Assembly: GCA_002343775.1 (NCBI GenBank)
Contig: DDSH01000004.1
Coordinates: forward strand, 140,551 to 170,395
DNA from: Anaerolineales bacterium UBA2395
Lineage (GTDB): Bacteria; Chloroflexota; Anaerolineae; Anaerolineales; Villigracilaceae
Direction of reading: 5' to 3'
DNA length: 29,845 bases
The notes under the pieces were generated by a model. It made no database searches, was not told where the DNA came from, and worked only from the letters and a program-made list of their open reading frames with translations. This document shows positions 24,564 through 29,845 of the stretch, in pieces. Numbering within the stretch: the stretch's first letter is position 1; each line of letters starts with the position of its first letter. A program made the translations under genes and the position numbers.

Positions 24564-25361
24564 ATGCCAAATCGTTTAACAAATTCCACCTCTCCCTACC
24601 TGCTGCAACACGCACACAATCCCGTGGACTGGTTTCCATGGGGCGAAGAAGCGTTAAATAAAGCCAAAGCCGAAGACAAACCGATCTTCCTCAGCATCGG
24701 CTATGCTGCCTGCCATTGGTGCCATGTGATGGAACGCGAATCATTTGAAGACGCCGAAACCGCGGCGCTGATGAACGAACACTTCATCAATATCAAAGTA
24801 GATCGAGAAGAACGCCCCGACATTGACAATATTTACATGCAAGCCGTTATTGCCATGACCGGCTCGGGCGGCTGGCCTATGTCCGTTTTTCTGATACCAG
24901 ACCTGCAACCCTTTTATGCGGGCACTTACTTCCCACCTGTACGTCGCTACAACATGCCCGCATTCAAAGATGTGTTGAATGGGCTTGCCAACGCATGGCA
25001 ACATGACCGCGCCGAAGTGGAAAAGACCAGCGGGCAAGTCAGCAGGCATTTACAGGCAAAGGTCAAGCCGCAAAGCGAGAATGCGCTCACGCCCGAACAT
25101 CTCACCGCCATTGCCAACGCCATTCGAGAATCATACGATTGGGGATATGGCGGCTGGGGTGATGCACCCAAATTTCCACAAGCGATGGTGCTTGAATTCT
25201 TGCTGCACCATTCCGCTGTTCAAAAAACGGACGAGTATTCAAAACTCATCACACATTGTCTCAACGCAATGGCGCGCGGCGGCATGTACGATGTGGTTGG
25301 CGGCGGCTTCTCGCGCTACAGCACCGACAATCAATGGCGTGTGCCTCATTTTGAGAAGTAG
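24564..25361 (+). pseudogene. DUF255 thioredoxin-domain gene, interrupted by element insertion
   Basis: A 265-residue N-terminal fragment of a YyaL/SPATA20-type protein, a family normally of about 650-700 residues. The thioredoxin-like domain is present with CHWC (Cys50, Cys53) in SIGYAACHWCHVMERESFED and REERPDIDNIYMQAV. The frame runs to RVPHFEK, where relatives continue with MLYDN, then hits TAG. Past this point the sequence is that of the serine-recombinase element. The rest of the gene is expected beyond the other end of the element, outside this window. TATAAT at 24537-24542 and AAGGA support the start. Without its C-terminal glycosidase-like (alpha/alpha barrel) domain, it probably lacks full function. 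Confidence 0.9.
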
Positions 25362-26958
25362 GGTCCCCAATCGATAACTTTTTTCTACCCAGGAAACACC
25401 ATACATCAACATACTTCTGATCGTCTTCCACTGTGAAAGAAGCCCTTACATCCAACAGTTCTATTATTCTCCTGCGATCTTCAAATGATTCGTTGCCCGG
25501 CTCCAAACCTTCAGCGATCTGAGCCGCGAACTCCACAATTTGACGAATCTCACTATCCGATAAAGATTCCGATTCCAGGTTCAAATTTAAATCATCACGT
25601 TCCTTTTCCAAGGCAGCGAGGGTTGATTCCAATTGTTGTTTCTTATCGATCAACAACTCTCTCTGAACCTGCCCGGAGATATATAGATCTAGAACGCGAT
25701 CCAGTTGAGATTTTGAATCGAGCCATAAATCCTCCAACACTACCAAGCGATCACGAATCGGGGCACAGAACTGTTCTCTCCCGTCCTGATACTCGGCAAG
25801 TCCATGTTCCAAAACTCCGGGTTTCGTGAGGAGATCTTTTACCCAATTCCAAACCAAGTGGTCCACAATATCGACTCTAAAACTCGGAAGGTCACACTCA
25901 ACATCTGCTATGTTCCCCATATAGCCATTACAGCGATAGTACAAATAATACCTAAGCTCTTTACTACTCGGACGGGTAGCAAAACAATTGATGCTACTTT
26001 TGCACAAACCACACTTGACCCGGCTCCTAAGTAAATATTCTCTTTTTATGTGCCGAAGCGATTCGCTGGTATTCAACTTTCGTTGAATTTGAGCACGTTT
26101 CCATATCTCTTCAGAAACAATAGCCGGCACGTCAAATGTCAACCACCACTCGCGTGCATTGTACTTACTTCCGCCGAACGTGTTGCGTTTCCCGTAATGC
26201 CAATGACCTGCGTAGGTTTCTGAATCAAGTATCCGCATCACCAACCTCCAGGACCACTCCCCTTTCCCGCGTTTCTTGAACATTCCGCGAATATCAGCCC
26301 AAGTGGGGACTCTCATTTCGGTTAATCGAGTGGCAATTGAACGCGCAGACAAACGCTTTCCACGTTCATCACCCTCAACATATAGTCGATAAACCAAGCG
26401 TACAACGGCCGCCTCCTCTTCGTGAATCACAAGATTCTTACCGTCTTCTGACAGGCGATAACCATACGGGGGTTTATTTCCATGAAGCATGATTTTTCCG
26501 TTTTTGACCACCTGTCGCCTGCCACGGACCATACGTTCAGCAATCTTTTCACGTTCGTACTCAGCTATAGTTGCACGAATATGCTTGTTCAGACGTCCTT
26601 CCGGCGAGTTCTCGTAGCTGGCTAGTACATAAACGACCTCAACGCCGGCTCGATTTAATTGTTCTTCAACAATAAGTTGTTTCGCAAGCTTGCGGCTAAG
26701 GCGGTCAATCTCACGAACCACCAACACATCAAACTCTCCCTTTTGTGCCATTTCGCGTGCGCGATTAAGTTCGGACAACTCAAATGAAGCACCTGATGCG
26801 CCACGGTCATCCTCGGACAATTCTGCAACGATTTGCCATCCATTATCGAGTGCAAAATCCCTGCACATTTCCAATTGCCCCGCCAGATTACGCCCTTCCT
26901 TGCCGCGATCATCACTGGAAACTCTTGCATATAACACAGCGCGTTTAATTGTTTTCAT
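25261..26958 (-). CDS. large serine recombinase (site-specific integrase)
   Basis: 565 residues. The catalytic domain has YARVSS with Ser14, then VREIDRLSR (residues 82-89). The Recombinase domain follows (about 155-290, with NKPPYGYRLS), then a zinc ribbon (CGLC at 316-319, partners Cys343 and Cys355). A coiled-coil helix (about 400-465) precedes the C-terminal end. It cuts and exchanges attachment sites by a serine-DNA link. AAGGAAG precedes the ATG. About the last 33 residues (25261-25361) are read from host DNA antisense to the interrupted gene, so the C-terminus differs between integrated and excised forms. Such proteins are used by phages and integrative elements. Confidence 0.93.
   Translation of the reverse strand: MKTIKRAVLYARVSSDDRGKEGRNLAGQLEMCRDFALDNGWQIVAELSEDDRGASGASFELSELNRAREMAQKGEFDVLVVREIDRLSRKLAKQLIVEEQLNRAGVEVVYVLASYENSPEGRLNKHIRATIAEYEREKIAERMVRGRRQVVKNGKIMLHGNKPPYGYRLSEDGKNLVIHEEEAAVVRLVYRLYVEGDERGKRLSARSIATRLTEMRVPTWADIRGMFKKRGKGEWSWRLVMRILDSETYAGHWHYGKRNTFGGSKYNAREWWLTFDVPAIVSEEIWKRAQIQRKLNTSESLRHIKREYLLRSRVKCGLCKSSINCFATRPSSKELRYYLYYRCNGYMGNIADVECDLPSFRVDIVDHLVWNWVKDLLTKPGVLEHGLAEYQDGREQFCAPIRDRLVVLEDLWLDSKSQLDRVLDLYISGQVQRELLIDKKQQLESTLAALEKERDDLNLNLESESLSDSEIRQIVEFAAQIAEGLEPGNESFEDRRRIIELLDVRASFTVEDDQKYVDVWCFLGRKKLSIGDPTSQNEAHAIDCRCCSARSRRQPHRTCRRAPLR
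25345..25370. other. left attachment junction (attL) of the integrated element
   Basis: The host frame codes for PHFEK up to about 25358, then sequence unlike this gene family begins with TAGGGTCCCC. The crossover core must be in or near the TTTGAGAAG segment. The exact base pair needs the right junction, which is outside the window. Confidence 0.7.
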
Positions 26959-27034
26959 GATCTTCCTTCATGGTAGTTTTTGTTATTTGGGGAATGGTAT
27001 AGGATAAGCAGTGCCAGACCGGGCTGGCTGTCGC

Positions 27035-27274
27035 TTAGTTGCGGGACGGCTGGTAGAGAATGTCCTGCATTTCCTCGAAAAGTTGCGGTCCCAATACAAG
27101 GGATTGTTCATGGGAGGCTAGTTCAAAGGAATTCACAAGGTCGGCCAACACCATGCCAATATTTCCTTCGACCTCCAACAGGCTTTTTCCACTCGCCGCC
27201 TCTTGCCACTCCTGGCGAAGCCTGGAAAGGATTGCAATTGCTTTCGTACGTGGGCTTGGATTCGTATTCAACAT
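27035..27274 (-). CDS. small protein of unknown function upstream of the recombinase
   Basis: A 79-residue, mostly helical, slightly acidic protein with LEVEGNIGMVLADLVNSFELA in the centre. I do not recognise it. ATG 27274 is chosen because AAAGGAG lies about seven bases before it; the open frame extends further but then crosses the terminator hairpin. It lies 76 bases upstream of the recombinase and is probably co-transcribed with it. A strong intrinsic terminator lies about 49 bases before its start, so transcription from the promoter at 27489-27516 must read through to reach it. It may help control integration or excision; that is inference. Confidence 0.65.
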   Translation of the reverse strand: MLNTNPSPRTKAIAILSRLRQEWQEAASGKSLLEVEGNIGMVLADLVNSFELASHEQSLVLGPQLFEEMQDILYQPSRN

Positions 27275-27322
27275 CAGAAGGCTCCTTTTGATTATGGGAG
27301 CGATCTCATTCCGCCCGGTCGG

Positions 27323-27356
27323 AAAAAAAATCGCCCCGGTGAGTCCCACCAGGGCG
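27323..27356 (-). terminator. intrinsic terminator ending the structured RNA
   Basis: On the minus strand CGCCCTGGTG pairs with CACCGGGGCG with one mismatch, loop of five, then A and eight T residues. It lies about 49 bases upstream of the 79-residue protein's start. Confidence 0.88.
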
Positions 27357-27482
27357 TGAAAACTGGGCTGATATAATGAAGTCAGCCCATCCCTCCGCTG
27401 CTATCGGTGGGTTGGGTCAGGGTCGTGCGTGTGTTCCACCACATTCACGGCCCGTTTCAACAAGTATAATTATCGTACTGAT
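27323..27482 (-). ncRNA. candidate structured RNA or attenuated leader, about 160 bases
   Basis: On the minus strand the transcript would run from about 27482 to a T8 tract. It can fold into GGGCCGTG paired with CACGACCC, with an inner TGTG/CACA stem and a GTGGAA loop. A TGGGCTGA/TCAGCCCA hairpin and the terminator stem follow. A rival pairing, CCCAACCC (27409-27416) with GGGATGGG (27386-27393), shares bases with the second hairpin, so two forms are possible. It may be a stand-alone small RNA or a switch before the 79-residue gene. I do not recognise it as a known RNA family. Confidence 0.5.
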
Positions 27483-27496
27483 ACGATAATTATACT
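27463..27496. repeat. 34-base palindrome, probable operator
   Basis: Perfect 15-base arms, AGTATAATTATCGTA and TACGATAATTATACT, around a four-base CTGA centre. It is centred on the start region of the minus-strand promoter. No T tract follows in either direction, so it is not a terminator. Confidence 0.85.
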
Positions 27497-27516
27497 ACAC
27501 AGAAAACAAAAGTCAA
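27489..27516 (-). promoter_or_regulatory. sigma-70-type promoter for the structured RNA
   Basis: On the minus strand TTGACT (27511-27516) and TATAAT (27489-27494) are 16 bases apart. The expected start is about 27482. The palindrome 27463-27496 covers the -10 box and start, so a repressor there would block it. Confidence 0.8.
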
Positions 27517-27536
27517 TAATCCCCCACCCCATCAAT

Positions 27537-27752
27537 TTATCTTCTTTTGGAACCTGGCTTTGGCTTTGCTCCGCGTCGTTCCCCCAGTTTCTCAGCAGTC
27601 TTAATATAGGTTTCCAGGGAATGCCGGTTGACCTGCCATGATGGACCCCATTTTCGCCCGACAACTTTTTTGGATCGAATTAATTGACGTATGTAATCCG
27701 GGTTGTAACCGCTCAGTCGAGCAGCATCATATGTAGTCAGCCAATCTTCCAT
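27537..27752 (-). CDS. excisionase-like helix-turn-helix protein
   Basis: A 71-residue protein with a MerR/excisionase-type DNA-binding segment: WLTTYDAARLSGYNPDYIRQLIRSKKVVGRK then WGPSWQVNRHSLETYI, and a very basic tail (RRGAKPKPGSKRR). Such proteins bend DNA and steer recombinases to excision, or act as small regulators. ATG 27752 is chosen because GGGAG lies eight bases before it. A TATAAT lies at 27774-27779 on the minus strand. It could bind the palindrome at 27463-27496, just past its 3' end; that is inference. Confidence 0.8.
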   Translation of the reverse strand: MEDWLTTYDAARLSGYNPDYIRQLIRSKKVVGRKWGPSWQVNRHSLETYIKTAEKLGERRGAKPKPGSKRR

Positions 27753-27930
27753 GAACAAGTCTCCCAAATGGTGATTATAACTTGGATGGCAGTCGTTGCA
27801 TCTCGTCATTCAATATGTATTGGTTTAGATACACGCAAGTCACATTGATATTCAAAGAAATGTGTGGTTAGGCGATTGTAAGTTTTTTCACATTCAAAAT
27901 CACAGACGTTTCCAGTAGAATTAGACCCCT

Positions 27931-28530
27931 ATGTCCAAAATCACCAAACGCAATCAGATTCATCCAAAATTGCGGGTCGGGTTGTATTCCATCCTGCTGA
28001 TATGCGGGGGGTTGTTATTGGGTTCCATATTTTGGATCTTCCAACGAATTCATATCAGTTTAGGCGCTGCCCTGGCGGAAGTCGCCGTTTCAGTGATGTC
28101 GATCCTGATCCTGGCTTTAATCATGGTTGGAATGAGAGCCGGTTTGAGTTTGGATCGTTTCATCCGCCATCAGAAGATCGATATCGGAAAAATTCAACAG
28201 TCATTAAATCAGGAACGACAAGTTCTATCCTGGTTGGGGTACGAGGAGATCAATGCCAAAATTCCCGAACCCAACATCGAACAGACCCTGTTAATGATTG
28301 ATAAACCCAAACGACGCGGCAGACCCCCCACCCACTCCCTTGACCGCTGGACCCAGGTGGTGTTGGCATGGGAAAATCGGGATCCTTTCCGAAATCCCAT
28401 CACGTTAACCGAATTTCTTTCCCAGGAATTCGGCACATATGCCGATGGAACCCCCTGCATGTCCGAGAACAGCTTTTACGAAAACCGTAAAAAGGTCTTT
28501 GATGAACTCAAAAAAAAAATCCAACTGTGA
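27931..28530 (+). CDS. two-helix membrane protein with AT-hook-like segment, unknown function
   Basis: A 199-residue protein in an unusual order. A basic N-terminus is followed by two membrane helices (about 17-37 and 46-69) and a helical linker. Then come a KPKRRGRPP segment (125-133) like an AT-hook, and a C-terminal domain with SLDRWTQVVLAWENRDPF and SENSFYENRKKVFDELKKK that looks helical and may bind DNA. No family was recognised. A TAGAAT at 27916-27921 would give a nearly leaderless transcript. It ends about 50 bases before a strong terminator. A role in tethering DNA to the membrane is only an idea. Confidence 0.75.
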   Translation: MSKITKRNQIHPKLRVGLYSILLICGGLLLGSIFWIFQRIHISLGAALAEVAVSVMSILILALIMVGMRAGLSLDRFIRHQKIDIGKIQQSLNQERQVLSWLGYEEINAKIPEPNIEQTLLMIDKPKRRGRPPTHSLDRWTQVVLAWENRDPFRNPITLTEFLSQEFGTYADGTPCMSENSFYENRKKVFDELKKKIQL

Positions 28531-28576
28531 ATAAGGAAACCATCTCGTAATACAAAACAAGATCGGTTTCGATGAG

Positions 28577-28611
28577 AGCAAATAGCCGCAAAGGTGCGGC
28601 TATTTGCTTTT
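28577..28611 (+). terminator. intrinsic terminator after the membrane protein gene
   Basis: A perfect stem of at least 13 pairs, GCAAATAGCCGCA with TGCGGCTATTTGC, loop AAGG, then TTTT. It closes the transcript of the two-helix membrane protein gene. Confidence 0.92.
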
Positions 28612-28894
28612 AAAGGGAGATCATGATTGCGACGTTCGAAAATCCCTGCATGATGCATGCCGACATGGTGTAATTTTCCCCCGCTGGCACAGGATTTTTT
28701 AAATTCAAATTAATCTTCATGTAATATAAATATTTTGTATAACCCAGGGCTTCATGGCACCGTTATATCGGTGTATAGAGCTTCATGTCCGGCAATTAAA
28801 AATTTCCCCGAGATTCACCTAATCGAAATATCAATGGCACTTGAGACTGTGTCTGTCATTTTTACAGGTAAACAGCCACAACTTTCAGTCCGAA
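28612..28894. other. AT-rich spacer with repeats, no gene seen
   Basis: 283 bases with no supported gene. It is AT-rich around 28697-28740. It holds an inverted repeat CACCG/CGGTG (28758-28773) between two direct GCTTCATG copies (28750-28757 and 28780-28787). A regulatory or transfer-origin role is possible but unproven. Confidence 0.45.
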
Positions 28895-29035
28895 ATGTTA
28901 CAGTCGTTGGTTATTGGTCTACTTATTGGTATTGTATTCTTCTTTTTTCCCATCGTAATTGGAATGGTTTTGTTCTTCATATTAATTCTTCAAGTCAGGG
29001 AAAAAAACAAAAGAAAAGATGAGGATGATTTCTGA
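28895..29035 (+). CDS. possible very small membrane protein
   Basis: A 46-residue frame, almost all hydrophobic (one or two helices: LVIGLLIGIVFFFFPIVIG then MVLFFILIL) with a charged tail, VREKNKRKDEDDF. No Shine-Dalgarno site lies before ATG 28895, so expression is uncertain. It resembles the 27-residue membrane protein at 29652 in its VIGL...IG...FF pattern, which is the main reason to list it. Confidence 0.4.
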   Translation: MLQSLVIGLLIGIVFFFFPIVIGMVLFFILILQVREKNKRKDEDDF

Positions 29036-29243
29036 CATCCGGTCATAGAAAGCTGCCCCGTTTTTCGCCCAAAAGGAAAAAAAGACCCCAAAGCCAGTTC
29101 AGTTTTACGAAAAAATAAAAATGAAAACGTCGTTGGAATTTCCGTAGAATTCCTGTGACTCATAATGGGGAATTAATTGACTCCCGCCGTGTAAAAGAGC
29201 CGCTGTACGTGGCTCTTTTATCTTAACCCAAGTGAGGTTGAAC
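29036..29243 (+). promoter_or_regulatory. leader with hairpin before the ribbon-helix-helix gene
   Basis: 208 bases without a clear gene. TAAAAGAGCC (29192-29201) and GGCTCTTTTA (29211-29220) form a perfect ten-pair stem with a nine-base loop, which could end transcripts in both directions or be an attenuator. GTGAGGTTGA just before the next ATG is its ribosome-binding site. No convincing promoter box was found. Confidence 0.55.
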
Positions 29244-29453
29244 ATGGCAAGAGTTGTCATATACCTTCTCGAACCAGAATTGAACACATTAAATCAATTA
29301 GCCCGGCAGGAATATCGACCCGTGAAATCCCAGGCGGCATTGATCATCCGAAATGAACTCAAGCGTCTTGGATTGATTGAGGAACAACCGGCAGGCAGGG
29401 AGACACAACCCGCAGCCTCAGCTGAATCCGATGGCAGGGGGGCGGCATGTTAG
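29244..29453 (+). CDS. ribbon-helix-helix-like small protein
   Basis: A 69-residue protein. A short strand (RVVIYL) is followed by helix ELNTLNQLARQEYR and a second helix, SQAALIIRNELKRLGLI, the order of an Arc/MetJ-like ribbon-helix-helix DNA binder. A polar tail rich in Glu, Ala and Ser follows. ATG 29244 has AGTGAGGT before it. It overlaps the next frame by seven bases. Such proteins near ParA often act as partition-site binders or regulators; neither is proven here. Confidence 0.7.
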   Translation: MARVVIYLLEPELNTLNQLARQEYRPVKSQAALIIRNELKRLGLIEEQPAGRETQPAASAESDGRGAAC

Positions 29454-29650
29454 AACAACCTACCAAGGAGATCGAACTGACGGTCGAACAACGCCGCAAT
29501 CTGGGACATGTGTATCGCTTAATCCTTGGCTGGCGCAGGGAACGTAAAAATAAAGAAGCATCCCAGCCAGCATCCGAATCGTCGCCCGAAGAGCGCCAAC
29601 CCCTACAGTCCACACCTGAATCCGCTGAACAGACAGAAAGTGAGTCGTGA
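29447..29650 (+). CDS. small polar protein of unknown function
   Basis: A 67-residue protein: helical N-terminal half (IELTVEQRRNLGHVYRLILGWRRERKN) and a disordered Ser/Pro/Glu tail. No family recognised. GGGGGGC lies just before the ATG. It overlaps the ribbon-helix-helix gene by seven bases, so the two are probably translated together, and ends one base before the next ATG. Confidence 0.65.
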   Translation: MLEQPTKEIELTVEQRRNLGHVYRLILGWRRERKNKEASQPASESSPEERQPLQSTPESAEQTESES

Positions 29651-29651
29651 G

Positions 29652-29735
29652 ATGTTCACAGGAATTGTCATCGGACTCGCCATATTTGTCGGAAGCATTC
29701 TTATCGGGGTGATCATATTCTTTCTTTTGTTCTGA
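29652..29735 (+). CDS. tiny single-helix membrane protein
   Basis: A 27-residue protein that is one membrane helix (FTGIVIGLAIFVGSILIGVI then IFFLLF). Its ATG lies one base after the previous stop, as expected in a coupled operon. It resembles the hydrophobic frame at 28895. Very small membrane proteins often modify a larger partner; none is known here. Confidence 0.5.
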   Translation: MFTGIVIGLAIFVGSILIGVIIFFLLF

Positions 29736-29785
29736 TCCCCTTAACGCTGGAAGCATCTTCATCATTTCCAAAACAGGAATACCTC

Positions 29786-29845
29786 ATGCCCACCAAAGTC
29801 ATTTGCATTGCCAATCAAAAAGGCGGGGTCGGCAAAACCACCACC
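29786..29845 (+). CDS. ParA-type partition ATPase (cut by window end)
   Basis: The first 20 residues only. MPTKVICIANQKGGVGKTTT is the ParA/MinD deviant Walker A motif (KGGVGKTTT), which moves DNA along the nucleoid with ParB-like partners. CAGGA lies eight bases before the ATG. In an integrated element this suggests a plasmid-like maintenance module. The rest is outside the window. Confidence 0.85.
   Translation, partial: MPTKVICIANQKGGVGKTTT

Larger units (their letters stand above)
27275..27536 (-). promoter_or_regulatory. leader region between the excisionase-like gene and the small protein gene
   Basis: 262 bases with no clear protein. On the minus strand it holds, in order, a promoter, a palindrome over the start, an RNA arm with paired bases at 27446-27453/27420-27427, a second hairpin at 27364-27389, a terminator at 27323-27356 and the Shine-Dalgarno site of the small protein gene. 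The parts are listed separately. Confidence 0.7.
25362..29845. mobile_element. integrated element with large serine recombinase (left part)
   Basis: From the interrupted gene to the end of the window. It holds a large serine recombinase, an excisionase-like HTH protein, short unknown proteins, a ribbon-helix-helix-like protein and a ParA start. Intergenic spacers are long and AT-rich compared with the tightly packed host genes. The recombinase sits at the junction, as is common for such elements. No capsid, portal, relaxase or coupling-protein gene is seen here, so phage, integrative conjugative or mobilisable element cannot be decided. ParA slightly favours an integrative element with plasmid-like maintenance. 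Confidence 0.85.

Noticed and set aside
25345..25380. tRNA gene as the integration site
   Set aside because: No tRNA fold or T-loop sequence is present; the junction lies in a protein gene.
27463..27496. Palindrome as a terminator
   Set aside because: AT-rich stem with no T tract on either side, and it overlaps a good promoter, so an operator is more likely.
1..29845. CRISPR arrays, rRNA or tRNA genes
   Set aside because: No regularly spaced repeats, rRNA sequence or cloverleaf-like sequence was seen by eye; a dedicated tRNA scan was not possible.

Overview
The window looks like chromosomal DNA of a moderately GC-rich bacterium, most likely a Chloroflexota member of the Anaerolineae. This is inference from gene style: ArnT/PMT-like membrane glycosyltransferases with a DDAYYYFKVA-type motif, an acyl-CoA carboxylase set, a deazaflavin-type nitroreductase, a Tat-exported amine oxidase and a PabB-PabC fusion. 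No rRNA, tRNA or CRISPR array was seen.

Left part, 1-13244. A bacterial SET-domain protein lies on the minus strand, divergent from a long plus-strand run. That run is acyl-CoA dehydrogenase, a large multi-pass glycosyltransferase, a zinc-type alcohol dehydrogenase/quinone reductase, a second large glycosyltransferase, a small membrane protein, carboxyltransferase, biotin carboxylase, biotin carrier and a CYTH-domain protein. The three carboxylase subunits form a complete biotin-dependent acyl-CoA carboxylase. A deazaflavin-type oxidoreductase and a saccharopine-dehydrogenase-like protein follow.

Middle part, 13213-24425. Mostly minus strand: glutamate racemase (murI) with a serine hydrolase, a class I glutamine amidotransferase-like peptidase, ribosomal protein L19 (rplS), fabF, a GNAT acetyltransferase, and moaE, moaD and moaC for molybdopterin. 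scpA diverges from moaC across a 34-bp symmetric promoter. After it come a Tat/lipobox flavin amine oxidase, a VanZ-like protein, a divergent pabB-pabC fusion and a small lipoprotein.

Right part, 24564-29845. A DUF255 thioredoxin-domain gene starts normally but is cut after its conserved PHFEK motif. There begins an integrated element whose first gene is a large serine recombinase reading back toward, and through, the junction into host DNA. Further in are a small acidic protein gene preceded by a strongly promoted structured RNA ending in an intrinsic terminator, an excisionase-like HTH protein, a two-helix membrane protein with an AT-hook-like segment, very small membrane proteins, a ribbon-helix-helix-like protein and the start of a ParA ATPase. 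The element continues past the window. It is most likely an integrative (perhaps conjugative) element; no conjugation gene is visible here.

The least explained parts are the recombinase/attachment-site arrangement at 25261-25380 and the operator plus structured RNA at 27322-27516.
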